From an uncultured Lachnospiraceae bacterium (lineage in GTDB: Bacteria; Bacillota; Clostridia; Lachnospirales; Lachnospiraceae): a DNA stretch of 36,570 nucleotides. The number at the start of each line of letters is the position of its first letter. The stretch's first letter is position 1. Of the stretch, positions 24,972-32,835 are shown in pieces. The notes under the pieces are model-generated. The model saw nothing but the letters and a program-made list of their open reading frames with translations. It ran no database searches and was not told the origin of the DNA. The translations under genes and the position numbers were made by a program. The stretch covers positions 1 through 36,570 of the forward strand of contig CAJTSL010000002.1 in NCBI GenBank assembly GCA_910578845.1, given 5' to 3'.

Positions 24972-26484
24972 ATGTCAGATTGGAAGAGAGGATTGGATGA
25001 ATTATGTGCAGATAAAACTAGTATGTTGGTGGTTGATGAGGCTGGACAGGCGTAGGAACTTATTCGTCAGATGAGAATGTAACGGCTGTAATGGCAGGGG
25101 GAGCGATAGAAGAGCCTTGCGTATGCGGAGCATGTGTAATGTGCAAAAATGCAACGGTCGGTTCCGCTCCTGTGCATATCCTGAAAAATGGGAAGAAGGT
25201 AGAATTGAGTGGCTTAGCAGAGCTAAATAAGAAAGATATTTTGATGGATATGTCGTTTGCAGGGTGTGAGGCTACAGAAGATAAGATATGCGGAATGACG
25301 GCGGAAGATATTGAAGATAGAGAATGGCAGGGGGTGGATGAGACAAGGGATCAGGGAAAAGATAAGGAAACTTTAAAGTCCCAGAGTTCTTATATGGTGT
25401 GTACCAAAGGATGGGGCATCTTATATTTCGTAGACGCCGGACAACAGGTGAAAAATTTTGCAGATGAATTATCCGCATTTCTGAATCATTTGCAGGAACA
25501 GTTTGGCTTTGATAGAAGGACAGTTGGTATTTTGGGAGAAGTATATCGAAAAGTCCAGGAGGAATATGCGGATAGGACACAACTGGAAAGGGATTGGATT
25601 TTTACGAGGGCATTGAGTCAGATAGGGGATTATGATAATAAATGGGTGGATGTGGTAGGAGATGTTGGATTTGAAACCCACGCATGGAGAAGAGGGGCGG
25701 GATGGGTATTTGAATATGGAGTTGAAAATGCAAAGAATTTTTTCTGCGATAAACTGGATATTGATGAAGCGGATTATAAGTATATGAGGCAGATGGTTCG
25801 GCTACAGCATTTTATGACAAGCAATCCTGATGGTAAGTATTCATATAGCTCAGTATATGAAATGTTAGAAACTGATAAAGGAAATTTTCAAGCATGGAAA
25901 AAACAATGGAGGATGGAATTGGAGAAGTGTTGGAAGATGATGACTATTTAAAACTATATAAGAAGATTTTTTATGCAGTAGGAGAAAAAGGCGATTTTTC
26001 CCATATGCTGTATACGGTTTCTGCTAATTTAATTGATGAGGGAAACGAGGTAGAAAACAAATGGTTTAATGTTGGGGCTCCGGAAACGTCATGGAGCAAT
26101 ATTGAGCAAAGAAAAGATGTTGTGGGATGGCTCGGGGATGCTGTATACGATGGCGATGAATATAGGACTTCATTTGGGATGGATGATTATATTGCAGACT
26201 TAGATGCGGATAATATTGCATATATGACTACAAATGAGAAATCTTTGGTGGAAGCTATGAATGAATATTATGATGAACTTCAGAAAGCAGGAGATGAATA
26301 CCGAACAGAGATATTTGTTAAGAATAATACATTCGAAGAAATAGAAAAAGCTGTTCTCGAAAGATTGCCGGTATATGACAATAATGGGGATGGCAACTTG
26401 AACTATAAAGATTTGGAGAAAATCGATAAGTACAAAGATACTTATGATTTCCTGAAGAGATTAAAGCTATACAGTGAGCCATAG
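24972..26484 (+). pseudogene. PAAR-like effector with unassigned toxin-like domain, broken by two apparent one-base losses
   Basis: ATG 24972 follows AAGGAG and begins MSDWKRGLDELCADK, but stops at 25053. Adding one base near 25051 joins it as EAGQAVGTYSSDENV to the frame containing the PAAR-like head (CVCGACVMCKNATVG, MDMSFAGCEATED, SSYMVCTKGWGILYF). No ribosome site precedes the internal ATG 25091. The frame stops again at 25951. Restoring one A in the run at 25898-25903 gives AWKKTMEDGIGEVLED and reads on to 26484. The C-terminal region (FSHMLYTVSANLIDEG, DVVGWLGDAVYDG, SFGMDDYIADLDADNI) is a toxin-like domain I cannot name. As read, two partial products (25091-25951 and 25894-26484) could be made. 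Either it is decayed, slippage restores it, or there are sequence errors. Confidence 0.7.
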
Positions 26485-26531
26485 AAGAAATATTTGTTAT
26501 AAAAGCTTGGGAAGACTAGAGGGCAAGAACC

Positions 26532-27146
26532 ATGCAGAATAAAAATTCGAAGATAATAGCAGGGGCATTGTGCATTTATTTCATCATATCATGTTTTACC
26601 CCTAATGTTATGAGCCAAATCGGTAAGAGAAAAATATATGGTATAAATGATGTACGGGAAATTGAAGGATGTCATGAAACATGGGAGTGGATGGGAGGAT
26701 TGGAAACGTTTGGCGCCCTTAGTGTGGAGTACAAGAGAAAGTATCTTAGGGAAGAGGTGTTAGATGTAACATTAAGTTTTTACCTTAATAGTAATGATGT
26801 CCGTGTAGGTATTTTGGTAAGCTTATCTGAATTAGATAAAGTAAGAATGAAGCTGGAAGCGTTTTATGATTATGAAGAAAAAAGATTAATATATGAACCG
26901 GTATATATCTTGCAGGGAGAACCGGGCAATTCGCTTACATACTCAGATGAAAAAAGCATTGATGAGTACCTTGCGAAGTATGGCTTGACAAGACAAGACG
27001 TAAAAGAATATTTGGAATATGCAATATATGATGTCATAGTAAAAACATGGACGAAAGCGCATTTGACGGAATTGTACTGGCTGGAAAGATGGAAATTGAA
27101 ACTATGCAAGGTGACTGATCATACATTTTGGTTTGAAGAAGAGTGA
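26532..27146 (+). CDS. Putative lipoprotein, candidate immunity partner of the 24972-26484 effector
   Basis: The protein has 204 residues; ATG 26532 with AGAGGG eight bases upstream. An N-terminal hydrophobic segment (KIIAGALCIYFIISC) ends in a loose lipobox IISC at Cys21, so an exported lipoprotein or a simple membrane anchor are both possible. The rest is hydrophilic, with no domain recognised (ETWEWMGGLETFGALSVEYK; YAIYDVIVKTWTKAHLTEL). It starts 47 bases after the broken effector, in the same position that membrane-anchored proteins occupy behind the other two PAAR-like effectors. The frame is intact although the effector is not. An orphan immunity gene is expected to persist for protection against kin. 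Confidence 0.65.
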   Translation: MQNKNSKIIAGALCIYFIISCFTPNVMSQIGKRKIYGINDVREIEGCHETWEWMGGLETFGALSVEYKRKYLREEVLDVTLSFYLNSNDVRVGILVSLSELDKVRMKLEAFYDYEEKRLIYEPVYILQGEPGNSLTYSDEKSIDEYLAKYGLTRQDVKEYLEYAIYDVIVKTWTKAHLTELYWLERWKLKLCKVTDHTFWFEEE

Positions 27147-27249
27147 TTTGCAAAGAAGTGAAGGGCATGGCGAATGGAAGCGGCAGAATTATTCACTGCA
27201 AGGAAAAAGCAACTGTAAGCAACGACACTAGAACGGAGGGAAAACCACC

Positions 27250-28035
27250 ATGGAACACATTTATCCCGCGTTTGAACGCGGAAGGATTATGAAAAAGGAA
27301 TTATTATGGGCGCTAAGGGATTATTCCTATGCAGCATTGCAGTTACAGTACGCTGATTATCCGGATGGGATCCTATCTGGATGCAGGATATGTGTAGAGG
27401 ATGATGTTTTGTACATAACACCAGGAATGATAAAATGTAGCGATTTCATTTTCCTTATTACGGAGAAAGAGAAGATAGGGAATCTTCCGGTCAATTGTTG
27501 TGTCAGCTTGAAATTTCGCCTGAAAGAAAAAGAAATTTTATCGGATTATACCAGATATATAACAGAATTTGTATTTGATGAAAATATGAAGCGGCAACAG
27601 AATGAGCTGGAAATTTGTAGATTCAAATTAAAAGAAGGCGCCAGGCTTAGGACGGATTATAAAGATTTCTTCGATATACAGACGGAATATGACACCGTGA
27701 ACCTTGCAAATGCTACATGGTCGGCTCGCGGAGGAAATACACTTTCGAAGGAGATAACGGATTGTTTTGCAAGAAAAGTTATGGAATGCGAGGTGGCAGA
27801 TGATAAAGACATCCGATTCGCTTATCTTCTTCTGCAAAGCAAGGAAGCCGTAGATTATACGGTCATTACGGACTATATTTACAGAAAGGCCGGAGGGAAG
27901 GGGAAAAGCATACGAATGGATATCGAAGAGGCATTCCAGAAGCTGGAAGAGATTCTGGAAGGGATCAGGCGCGGAACGGATCCATATAGGCGGGGACAAA
28001 TAGGACAAGGCAATAGGATGATTGTTTTGGATTAG
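27250..28035 (+). CDS. Unrecognised 261-residue protein with baseplate/tail-fibre-adaptor-like N-terminus
   Basis: ATG 27250 follows CGGAGGG. The first ~80 residues (FERGRIMKKELLWALRDYSY; YPDGILSGCRICVEDDVLYI; PGMIKCSDFIFLI) have the GxLxGxxVxxxxxxLxVxPGxxxxxGxxF pattern often seen at the start of phage baseplate-to-fibre adaptors and tail fibres. The remainder is mixed, with an Arg/Gly-rich end (RRGTDPYRRGQIGQGNR). No signal peptide. Family not established. If correct, it is the only visible baseplate-type gene in the window and marks the right edge of the delivery locus before the defence module. Confidence 0.6.
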   Translation: MEHIYPAFERGRIMKKELLWALRDYSYAALQLQYADYPDGILSGCRICVEDDVLYITPGMIKCSDFIFLITEKEKIGNLPVNCCVSLKFRLKEKEILSDYTRYITEFVFDENMKRQQNELEICRFKLKEGARLRTDYKDFFDIQTEYDTVNLANATWSARGGNTLSKEITDCFARKVMECEVADDKDIRFAYLLLQSKEAVDYTVITDYIYRKAGGKGKSIRMDIEEAFQKLEEILEGIRRGTDPYRRGQIGQGNRMIVLD

Positions 28036-28152
28036 ATGAGAAAATAGAAAAGGAAGGATTTGAAGAATAGGGGAAGCCTTGCACATTTTCCAACCAATTA
28101 TAAAGATATGAACTGAAATATATTCTAGATTTACAAAAGAGGAGAACATGCT

Positions 28153-29874
28153 ATGCAATTTTACATTGAAGGATATATAGAAAACCATGGGATTCCGGAT
28201 CAAATGATGGATTTATACCCACATATGAAACTGGTTACGGATGATTTTGATGATTTCGGATATCAAACATTATTTCGGCTGTATTATAAAGGCAGTAGCA
28301 GTGAGACTTATTATTTTATGGGTAAAGTTAAAATCTTACATGTAGAAAATGAAACTACAAGACATATAATACCTCATAAATTTACAGAACTGGATAAGAG
28401 CTTTTGCTCGTTGGGACAAAATATAGAGTATTATTATGCAATGAGAAAGCTGAATAAGCCTAATTATGAATTAGGTGAAAATATTTTGAAAGCTTTAAAT
28501 GATATCGCTCTATATAAAGAGATAAAGGATAATTTTTCTAACTTAGCGGGAATAGAGACTTCTTTGTTGAGAGAGAGCGGAGCCTATCATGCGTATAGTT
28601 TGGGAGATTGTGCATATCATGGACTGACCTCGCACATTGACAAAAGGGTAGCTTTTACATTTACTTATGAGAAAAAATTCGATAAGAAAGTGCATTTTGA
28701 GTTTCTTGATAATACGGATTCACCGGATGAACCGGCGCTGCCAAATAGAATTAATGTCGTTGTTGGAAAAAACGGGACTGGTAAAACTAAAATGTTATCG
28801 TCACTTGCAAGCTTCTTAAGTGGACGCAGTAAATCGGATCATGAATTGGAAATAGATGTAAGACCGGAATTTAGTAGGTATATAGCAATTTCATATAGTG
28901 CATTTGATAATTTTGAAAAGCCTTTTATGGAAGACTACAATAAAAGAGGTATTGTGCATGAAAGACAGTATATTATTGATGCTATAAAACGTCAGATAGT
29001 AAAATGCTCGAATAGGAAAGATTCTGATAAAGATTTTAATGCTATGTTTTTATATTTTACGGATTTATTAGACAAAATAAATAAATTTGAGGAAAGCGAG
29101 AAGTTTATAGATTATTTTGAAGGAATCTTAAATGGAATAGAATTACAGGAATCCGGAATATTTGAGAATCAGGTAGGCAGTTATGTATATTGTGGGCTTT
29201 TATATGAGAATAGACTGATATCTGAAAATGAAATGTATATAAAATTGAAAGATAACTTAGTGGAAATAAACAGAATGCAGCGATTGGATGTATGGAAAAA
29301 AATCATGGAGAGCATATTCGATGGTACAGATGATTTGGACAGAGTATTTCCAGAAGGATCATTTGATACTGAAAAGATAAATAAAGAAAATTTTGCAACA
29401 TTAAGCTCCGGGCAAAAAATAATAGCCCATATATTTACGCAGGTCATTGCTAGTATAACGAATGATTCACTGCTTTTGATTGATGAGCCGGAGCTACATT
29501 TACATCCGAATGCTATATCTAGTTTTATGCGTATGCTGAATCAGTTATTAAAGAGATTTAATTCATTTGCAATTATTTCAACTCATTCTCCCATTATATT
29601 ACAGGAGATACCAGCCAAATATGTCAGGGTATTTGATAATAATGAATTTTATGATACTACACTTTGGGAAGAATGCTTTGGAGATAATATTTCGAATATT
29701 ATAAAGAATGTCTTCAATGTAAGGCCTGACGAAAGCAATTATAAGACATTCTTTTTGGAAGAAAAGAAGAAAGGGATTGAGAAAGAAAAAATTGAGGAAT
29801 TGTTTAATGATAATTTAAGCATGAATGCTGAATTGTATTTGAATTTATTATATGGAGATAAAGAAGACATATGA
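28153..29874 (+). CDS. ptuA: Septu-type ATPase (PtuA-like, SMC/OLD-like AAA)
   Basis: The protein has 573 residues; ATG 28153 follows GAGGAGA. The ATPase motifs are complete: Walker A VVVGKNGTGKTK (~203-213), ABC-like signature FATLSSGQKI (~414-423), Walker B SLLLIDEPELHLHP (~439-452) and the switch histidine in IISTHSP (~474-480). Residues 1-195 form a less conserved N-terminal region. The HNH nuclease gene downstream starts within its stop (ATGA overlap). The ATPase + HNH pair defines the Septu anti-phage system, in which PtuA and PtuB form a complex that degrades nucleic acid after phage infection. AT-rich and bracketed by unrelated loci, consistent with a transferred defence module. I see no convincing promoter in the 117-base gap upstream. 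Confidence 0.85.
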   Translation: MQFYIEGYIENHGIPDQMMDLYPHMKLVTDDFDDFGYQTLFRLYYKGSSSETYYFMGKVKILHVENETTRHIIPHKFTELDKSFCSLGQNIEYYYAMRKLNKPNYELGENILKALNDIALYKEIKDNFSNLAGIETSLLRESGAYHAYSLGDCAYHGLTSHIDKRVAFTFTYEKKFDKKVHFEFLDNTDSPDEPALPNRINVVVGKNGTGKTKMLSSLASFLSGRSKSDHELEIDVRPEFSRYIAISYSAFDNFEKPFMEDYNKRGIVHERQYIIDAIKRQIVKCSNRKDSDKDFNAMFLYFTDLLDKINKFEESEKFIDYFEGILNGIELQESGIFENQVGSYVYCGLLYENRLISENEMYIKLKDNLVEINRMQRLDVWKKIMESIFDGTDDLDRVFPEGSFDTEKINKENFATLSSGQKIIAHIFTQVIASITNDSLLLIDEPELHLHPNAISSFMRMLNQLLKRFNSFAIISTHSPIILQEIPAKYVRVFDNNEFYDTTLWEECFGDNISNIIKNVFNVRPDESNYKTFFLEEKKKGIEKEKIEELFNDNLSMNAELYLNLLYGDKEDI

Positions 29875-30746
29875 GAAAGCTAACGGCACCAGATGTAAAA
29901 AATGCGAATCAGATTTTGAACAGAGCTATTGAAATGAAGAGGATTGAAGCATATATACAATGCTTAAGTACGAAACAGGAATATATAAAATTGCGGTATA
30001 AAGAGTATGAAAGCAATTTGACGCACTTGGAAGGTATAAGTGAAAGCGTTATTGAGTCACAAAACGACTATGAAGCAATATCGTCTATGTTCACATCGTC
30101 GTTTACCAAAAAAATGAAGAAGGAAGAATTAGCACAAGTTTATCAAGAATGTGGTGGTATTTGCCCTTTTTGTAATATAAGAAAAATAGAGGAGATAGAT
30201 CATTATATACCGAAAAAGCCTTATCCGGAATTTACTTTATATCCTCTGAATCTGATCCCTATTTGTAATAAATGTAATAAGAAAAAAGGAGATATGTTTG
30301 TAGACGATGCAAAACAAAGATATTTTATTAATTTCTATTCGGATAATATTGATAATGCCGTATTTTTGAAGGTTACAATCTCTTTCGACACTGCGGATGT
30401 AAAAAAGACTACTAAAATAAAATATGAGGCAGATTTTTCTAAAATCACTGACGACTATCTGAAAGGGATTGTAGAAAAACATTACATAAAGTTGGGGCTA
30501 ATCAAAAAATATGAAGAAGAAGCGGGAGAGGAAGTATCTAATTTGTTTGATATACTAATGAATCAAGATGACAACAATAAAGAAGAGATAAAAAATGCTA
30601 TTTCCAGAATCGTTATTGGGACTAAAAATAAACAATTAAAACAAGCCGGCAAGAATGACTGGAAATATTTACTATACGAGGAAATGATTAGAGTTGCATA
30701 TGTTGAAGAGATGGTAGACTATATTTGTGAGAGGGGAAACCAATAA
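29871..30746 (+). CDS. ptuB: Septu-type HNH nuclease (PtuB-like)
   Basis: The protein has 291 residues. The HNH core lies at ~95-142: CGGICPFCNIRKIEEIDHYI with Cys98-x2-Cys101 and catalytic-site Asp110-His111, then YPLNLIPICNKCNKKKGD with Asn127 and Cys132-x2-Cys135. The two CxxC pairs bind structural zinc. This EIDHYxPK...NL..xCxxCNxxK pattern is that of the PtuB/TIGR02646-type HNH family. Residues 1-90 are helical and probably contact PtuA. The start overlaps the ptuA stop by four bases. Alternative: an HNH partner of another ATPase-nuclease defence pair; Septu is the best fit. Confidence 0.85.
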   Translation: MRKLTAPDVKNANQILNRAIEMKRIEAYIQCLSTKQEYIKLRYKEYESNLTHLEGISESVIESQNDYEAISSMFTSSFTKKMKKEELAQVYQECGGICPFCNIRKIEEIDHYIPKKPYPEFTLYPLNLIPICNKCNKKKGDMFVDDAKQRYFINFYSDNIDNAVFLKVTISFDTADVKKTTKIKYEADFSKITDDYLKGIVEKHYIKLGLIKKYEEEAGEEVSNLFDILMNQDDNNKEEIKNAISRIVIGTKNKQLKQAGKNDWKYLLYEEMIRVAYVEEMVDYICERGNQ

Positions 30747-30792
30747 AGGAATAAATGGTATTCCTATCCTGCCGCGAGAGGGTTAGAATAGG
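30747..30792 (+). promoter_or_regulatory. Two overlapping hairpins between ptuB and the peptidase operon
   Basis: Starting at the base after the ptuB stop, AGGAATA (30747-30753) pairs perfectly with TATTCCT (30759-30765). A second pairing, CCTATCCT (30764-30771) with AGAATAGG (30785-30792, one mismatch), overlaps the first and covers the start of the GGAGGAG ribosome site of the small ORF at 30805. They could act as a weak terminator or as alternating structures controlling translation. Seen directly; function inferred. Confidence 0.35.
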
Positions 30793-30804
30793 AGGAGAAG
30801 CGAA

Positions 30805-30891
30805 ATGAGTGAATTGATGATCATGAATCCAGCCAAAGATAGTAAGGACATAGAAAAGGTACACTATGATTATGAAAAAGACAATAAATAG
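30805..30891 (+). CDS. Small ORF, 28 residues, overlapping the peptidase gene
   Basis: The ORF reads MSELMIMNPAKDSKDIEKVH then YDYEKDNK. It has the best ribosome site in this stretch (GGAGGAG eight bases before the ATG), which argues that it is translated. It overlaps the next gene by 26 bases in another frame. Charged, no Cys, no hydrophobic segment. It may be a peptide substrate or leader for the cysteine peptidase, or an upstream ORF that couples its translation. No family recognised. Confidence 0.45.
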   Translation: MSELMIMNPAKDSKDIEKVHYDYEKDNK

Positions 30892-31582
30892 GAAATTAAG
30901 AGCATTTATCCCACAGCATATTTCCAACAAGATCGTGCTTGCCGTTCTGAAAATACTATCAAAATTATGCTGCGTGCCCCAATCCGTCATTTCGTCGAAT
31001 GCCGCACATAATAGTAAAATGCTGCTGAACCGCAATCTTTATAATGCAGATTGTTATATAGAAAACCAGAGCCAGTGGAGCGCGGTTAAATTTGGGACCA
31101 AATATTCCATGAGTTACTCTGGCTGCGAAATCATAGCTGTCCATAATGCATTGCGGGCGCTTGGCAAAGGGCTGTCCGTGCAGTGTATGGTAAACCTGAT
31201 AAGCTGCTTTGAACAGGACGGAGCCGTGCTAGGTGGCTTTTTTGGCACTGCTCCTGGCGCAATAGAGAAATATTTCAGGGAAAACGGATATGCAGTTACC
31301 CGAACAGACAGCATGGATACAGAACTAATTAACAACATTGGAGAAAGAAGCGATACCATTATTGTGACTGCCTATAATGATAAAAATGATATCATGAAAC
31401 AAGTGCATACGGTAAGCATTACGAAGGAAGAGGGAAAAACATATGCTGTCCATAATGCTTATTATCATGTTCATGGCAGATATGAAGCTAAGAAAGGATA
31501 TCAGAATTTACAAGAGGCTGTCAATGCCCTGTCTAACTTGCAGCCTGCGAGCCTATGTGTAATAGGGATTAGCGGAAGATAG
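30866..31582 (+). CDS. C39/papain-like cysteine peptidase
   Basis: The protein has 238 residues; ATG 30866 with AAAAGG upstream (ATG 30872 is an alternative). The pattern fits a papain-fold bacterial peptidase of the C39-like type: SMSYSGCEIIAVHNALRALG with nucleophile Cys87, KQVHTVSITKEEGKTYAVHNAY with His181 and Asn197. Between them lies a helix followed by a Gly-rich GAVLGGFFGTAPGAIEKYF. An N-terminal ~60-residue basic/hydrophobic region precedes the domain (NKIVLAVLKILSKLCCV), possibly membrane-associating. No ABC transporter domain or transporter gene is next to it, so it is not a standard bacteriocin exporter peptidase. Role unknown: peptide maturation with the overlapping small ORF, defence accessory of Septu, or a standalone toxin-like protease. 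Confidence 0.75.
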   Translation: MIMKKTINRKLRAFIPQHISNKIVLAVLKILSKLCCVPQSVISSNAAHNSKMLLNRNLYNADCYIENQSQWSAVKFGTKYSMSYSGCEIIAVHNALRALGKGLSVQCMVNLISCFEQDGAVLGGFFGTAPGAIEKYFRENGYAVTRTDSMDTELINNIGERSDTIIVTAYNDKNDIMKQVHTVSITKEEGKTYAVHNAYYHVHGRYEAKKGYQNLQEAVNALSNLQPASLCVIGISGR

Positions 31583-31610
31583 CACAAAAGTATTTAATAA
31601 ATTAATTTAA

Positions 31611-31632
31611 GCGCAGGCCGTTTAGCCTGCGC
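31611..31632. terminator. Bidirectional terminator hairpin between convergent genes
   Basis: GCGCAGGC (31611-31618), loop CGTTTA, GCCTGCGC (31625-31632): a perfect eight-base GC-rich stem. On the minus strand it is followed by TTAAATTAATTT, a T-rich release tract for the prs operon. On the plus strand CTGTTATATTA follows the peptidase transcript. It lies exactly between the ends of the plus-strand peptidase gene and minus-strand prs. Confidence 0.85.
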
Positions 31633-31640
31633 CTGTTATA

Positions 31641-32825
31641 TTACAGTTCTCCTGCGTGGTATTTTGCAACGAACGAGTGAATACGTTCTACCGGATTAAG
31701 CAAATCGCTGATAGAAGAATCATGGTTTAGCGTATCAATCAGGTACGCAATATATTTGCTTAGATCACAGTCAATGTACCATTCGCGTTCTAACAGTTCC
31801 GGTGGCTGGTAAATGAGATTGGTGGTAAGCACTCTGTCTATGACGCCTTTCTCATAAGCCTTATCAAAACGGTCGAGCCCTGCGGTAAAAAGACCGAAAG
31901 TAGCGCATACGAAGATGCGTCTTGCTTTTCTTGCTTTTAGAGCGGCAGCCACTTCCAATACGCTTTCACCGGAAGAGATCATATCATCAATGATGATCAT
32001 ATCCTTATCTTCTACGCTGCTTCCTAGAAATTCATGTGCAACGACAGGATTACGCCCGTTAATAACGCGAGTATAATCTTTCCTCCGATAGTACATGCCT
32101 GCATCTAAGCCAAGGACGTTTGCCATATAAATCGCCCTGCTCATGCCGCCTTCATCGGGACTGATGATCATCATATGGTCGCTGTCAATCTTCAACCCCT
32201 TGACATGGTTTAAGAGGCCTTTGATGAACTGGTAGGCAGGCTGTATCGTTTCAAAGCCATGGAGGGGAATGGCGTTCTGTACCCTTGGGTCATGGGCATC
32301 GAAAGTAATGATATTATCCACGCCCATATAGACTAGTTCCTGTAGCGCAAGCGCACAATCAAGGGATTCTCTGGAAGTCCTTTTGTTCTGTCTGCTTTCG
32401 TAGAGAAATGGCATAATAACGGTAATGCGCCTTGCTCTACCTCCGACAGCAGCAATAATACGCTTTAAGTCCTGATAATGGTCGTCAGGGGACATGTGGT
32501 TCCTATGCCCGCATAAAGAATAGGTCAGGCTGTAATTGGCAATGTCCACCAACAGATATAAATCAGTGCCGCGCACAGACTGGTTAATAATGCCTTTTGC
32601 TTCGCCAGAGCCGAATCGGGGCACTTTGGCGTCTAAAATATAGGAATCCCGTTGATAGCCGGTAAAAGCAAGGCTGTCCTTGTGCTCGCTTTCCCGTTCT
32701 GCTCTCCATTTGACAAGATAATAATCTACCTTTTCGCCCAAGGCTTTGCATCCCTCAAGAGGGATCATACCAAGAGAGCCAACAGGAATGGTTTCCAGGT
32801 TTCTTTTTTCTTCGCGCTTTGCCAT
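31641..32825 (-). CDS. prs: Ribose-phosphate pyrophosphokinase (PRPP synthetase) homolog, divergent long form
   Basis: The protein has 394 residues, versus ~315 for ordinary Prs. It should make 5-phosphoribosyl 1-pyrophosphate from ribose 5-phosphate and ATP in the cytoplasm. Visible motifs: VIMPFLYESRQNKR (ATP loop, canonical PYxxYxRQD), ITFDAHDPRVQNA (canonical D-x-H), IISPDEGGMSRA (canonical SPDxGG), and the PRPP loop DMIIIDDMISSGESV (~275-289). The usual DTxGT of the loop reads SSGES here, and extra N-terminal (~80) and C-terminal residues surround the two phosphoribosyltransferase folds. Full length and in an operon with replication genes (10-base gap to the helicase loader). It may be a true Prs or a paralog with altered activity or regulation; I cannot decide from sequence alone. 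Confidence 0.85.
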   Translation of the reverse strand: MAKREEKRNLETIPVGSLGMIPLEGCKALGEKVDYYLVKWRAERESEHKDSLAFTGYQRDSYILDAKVPRFGSGEAKGIINQSVRGTDLYLLVDIANYSLTYSLCGHRNHMSPDDHYQDLKRIIAAVGGRARRITVIMPFLYESRQNKRTSRESLDCALALQELVYMGVDNIITFDAHDPRVQNAIPLHGFETIQPAYQFIKGLLNHVKGLKIDSDHMMIISPDEGGMSRAIYMANVLGLDAGMYYRRKDYTRVINGRNPVVAHEFLGSSVEDKDMIIIDDMISSGESVLEVAAALKARKARRIFVCATFGLFTAGLDRFDKAYEKGVIDRVLTTNLIYQPPELLEREWYIDCDLSKYIAYLIDTLNHDSSISDLLNPVERIHSFVAKYHAGEL

Positions 32826-32835
32826 GCGAGAATCC

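Noticed and set aside
25898..25903. Canonical -1 slippery site in the effector gene
   Set aside because: The A6-C run is out of the phase required for an A AAA AAC heptamer and an independent frameshift lies upstream; slippage is kept only as a possibility.
1473..28035. Ordinary prophage
   Set aside because: GpD/gp5-like genes are present, but there is no capsid, portal, terminase, tape measure, integrase or lysis cassette; FHA, PP2C and multiple vgrG-effector sets do not fit a phage.
29871..30746. Homing endonuclease (HNH)
   Set aside because: The gene overlaps an intact OLD/SMC-like ATPase gene and is not inside an intron or intein; the Septu pair explains it better.
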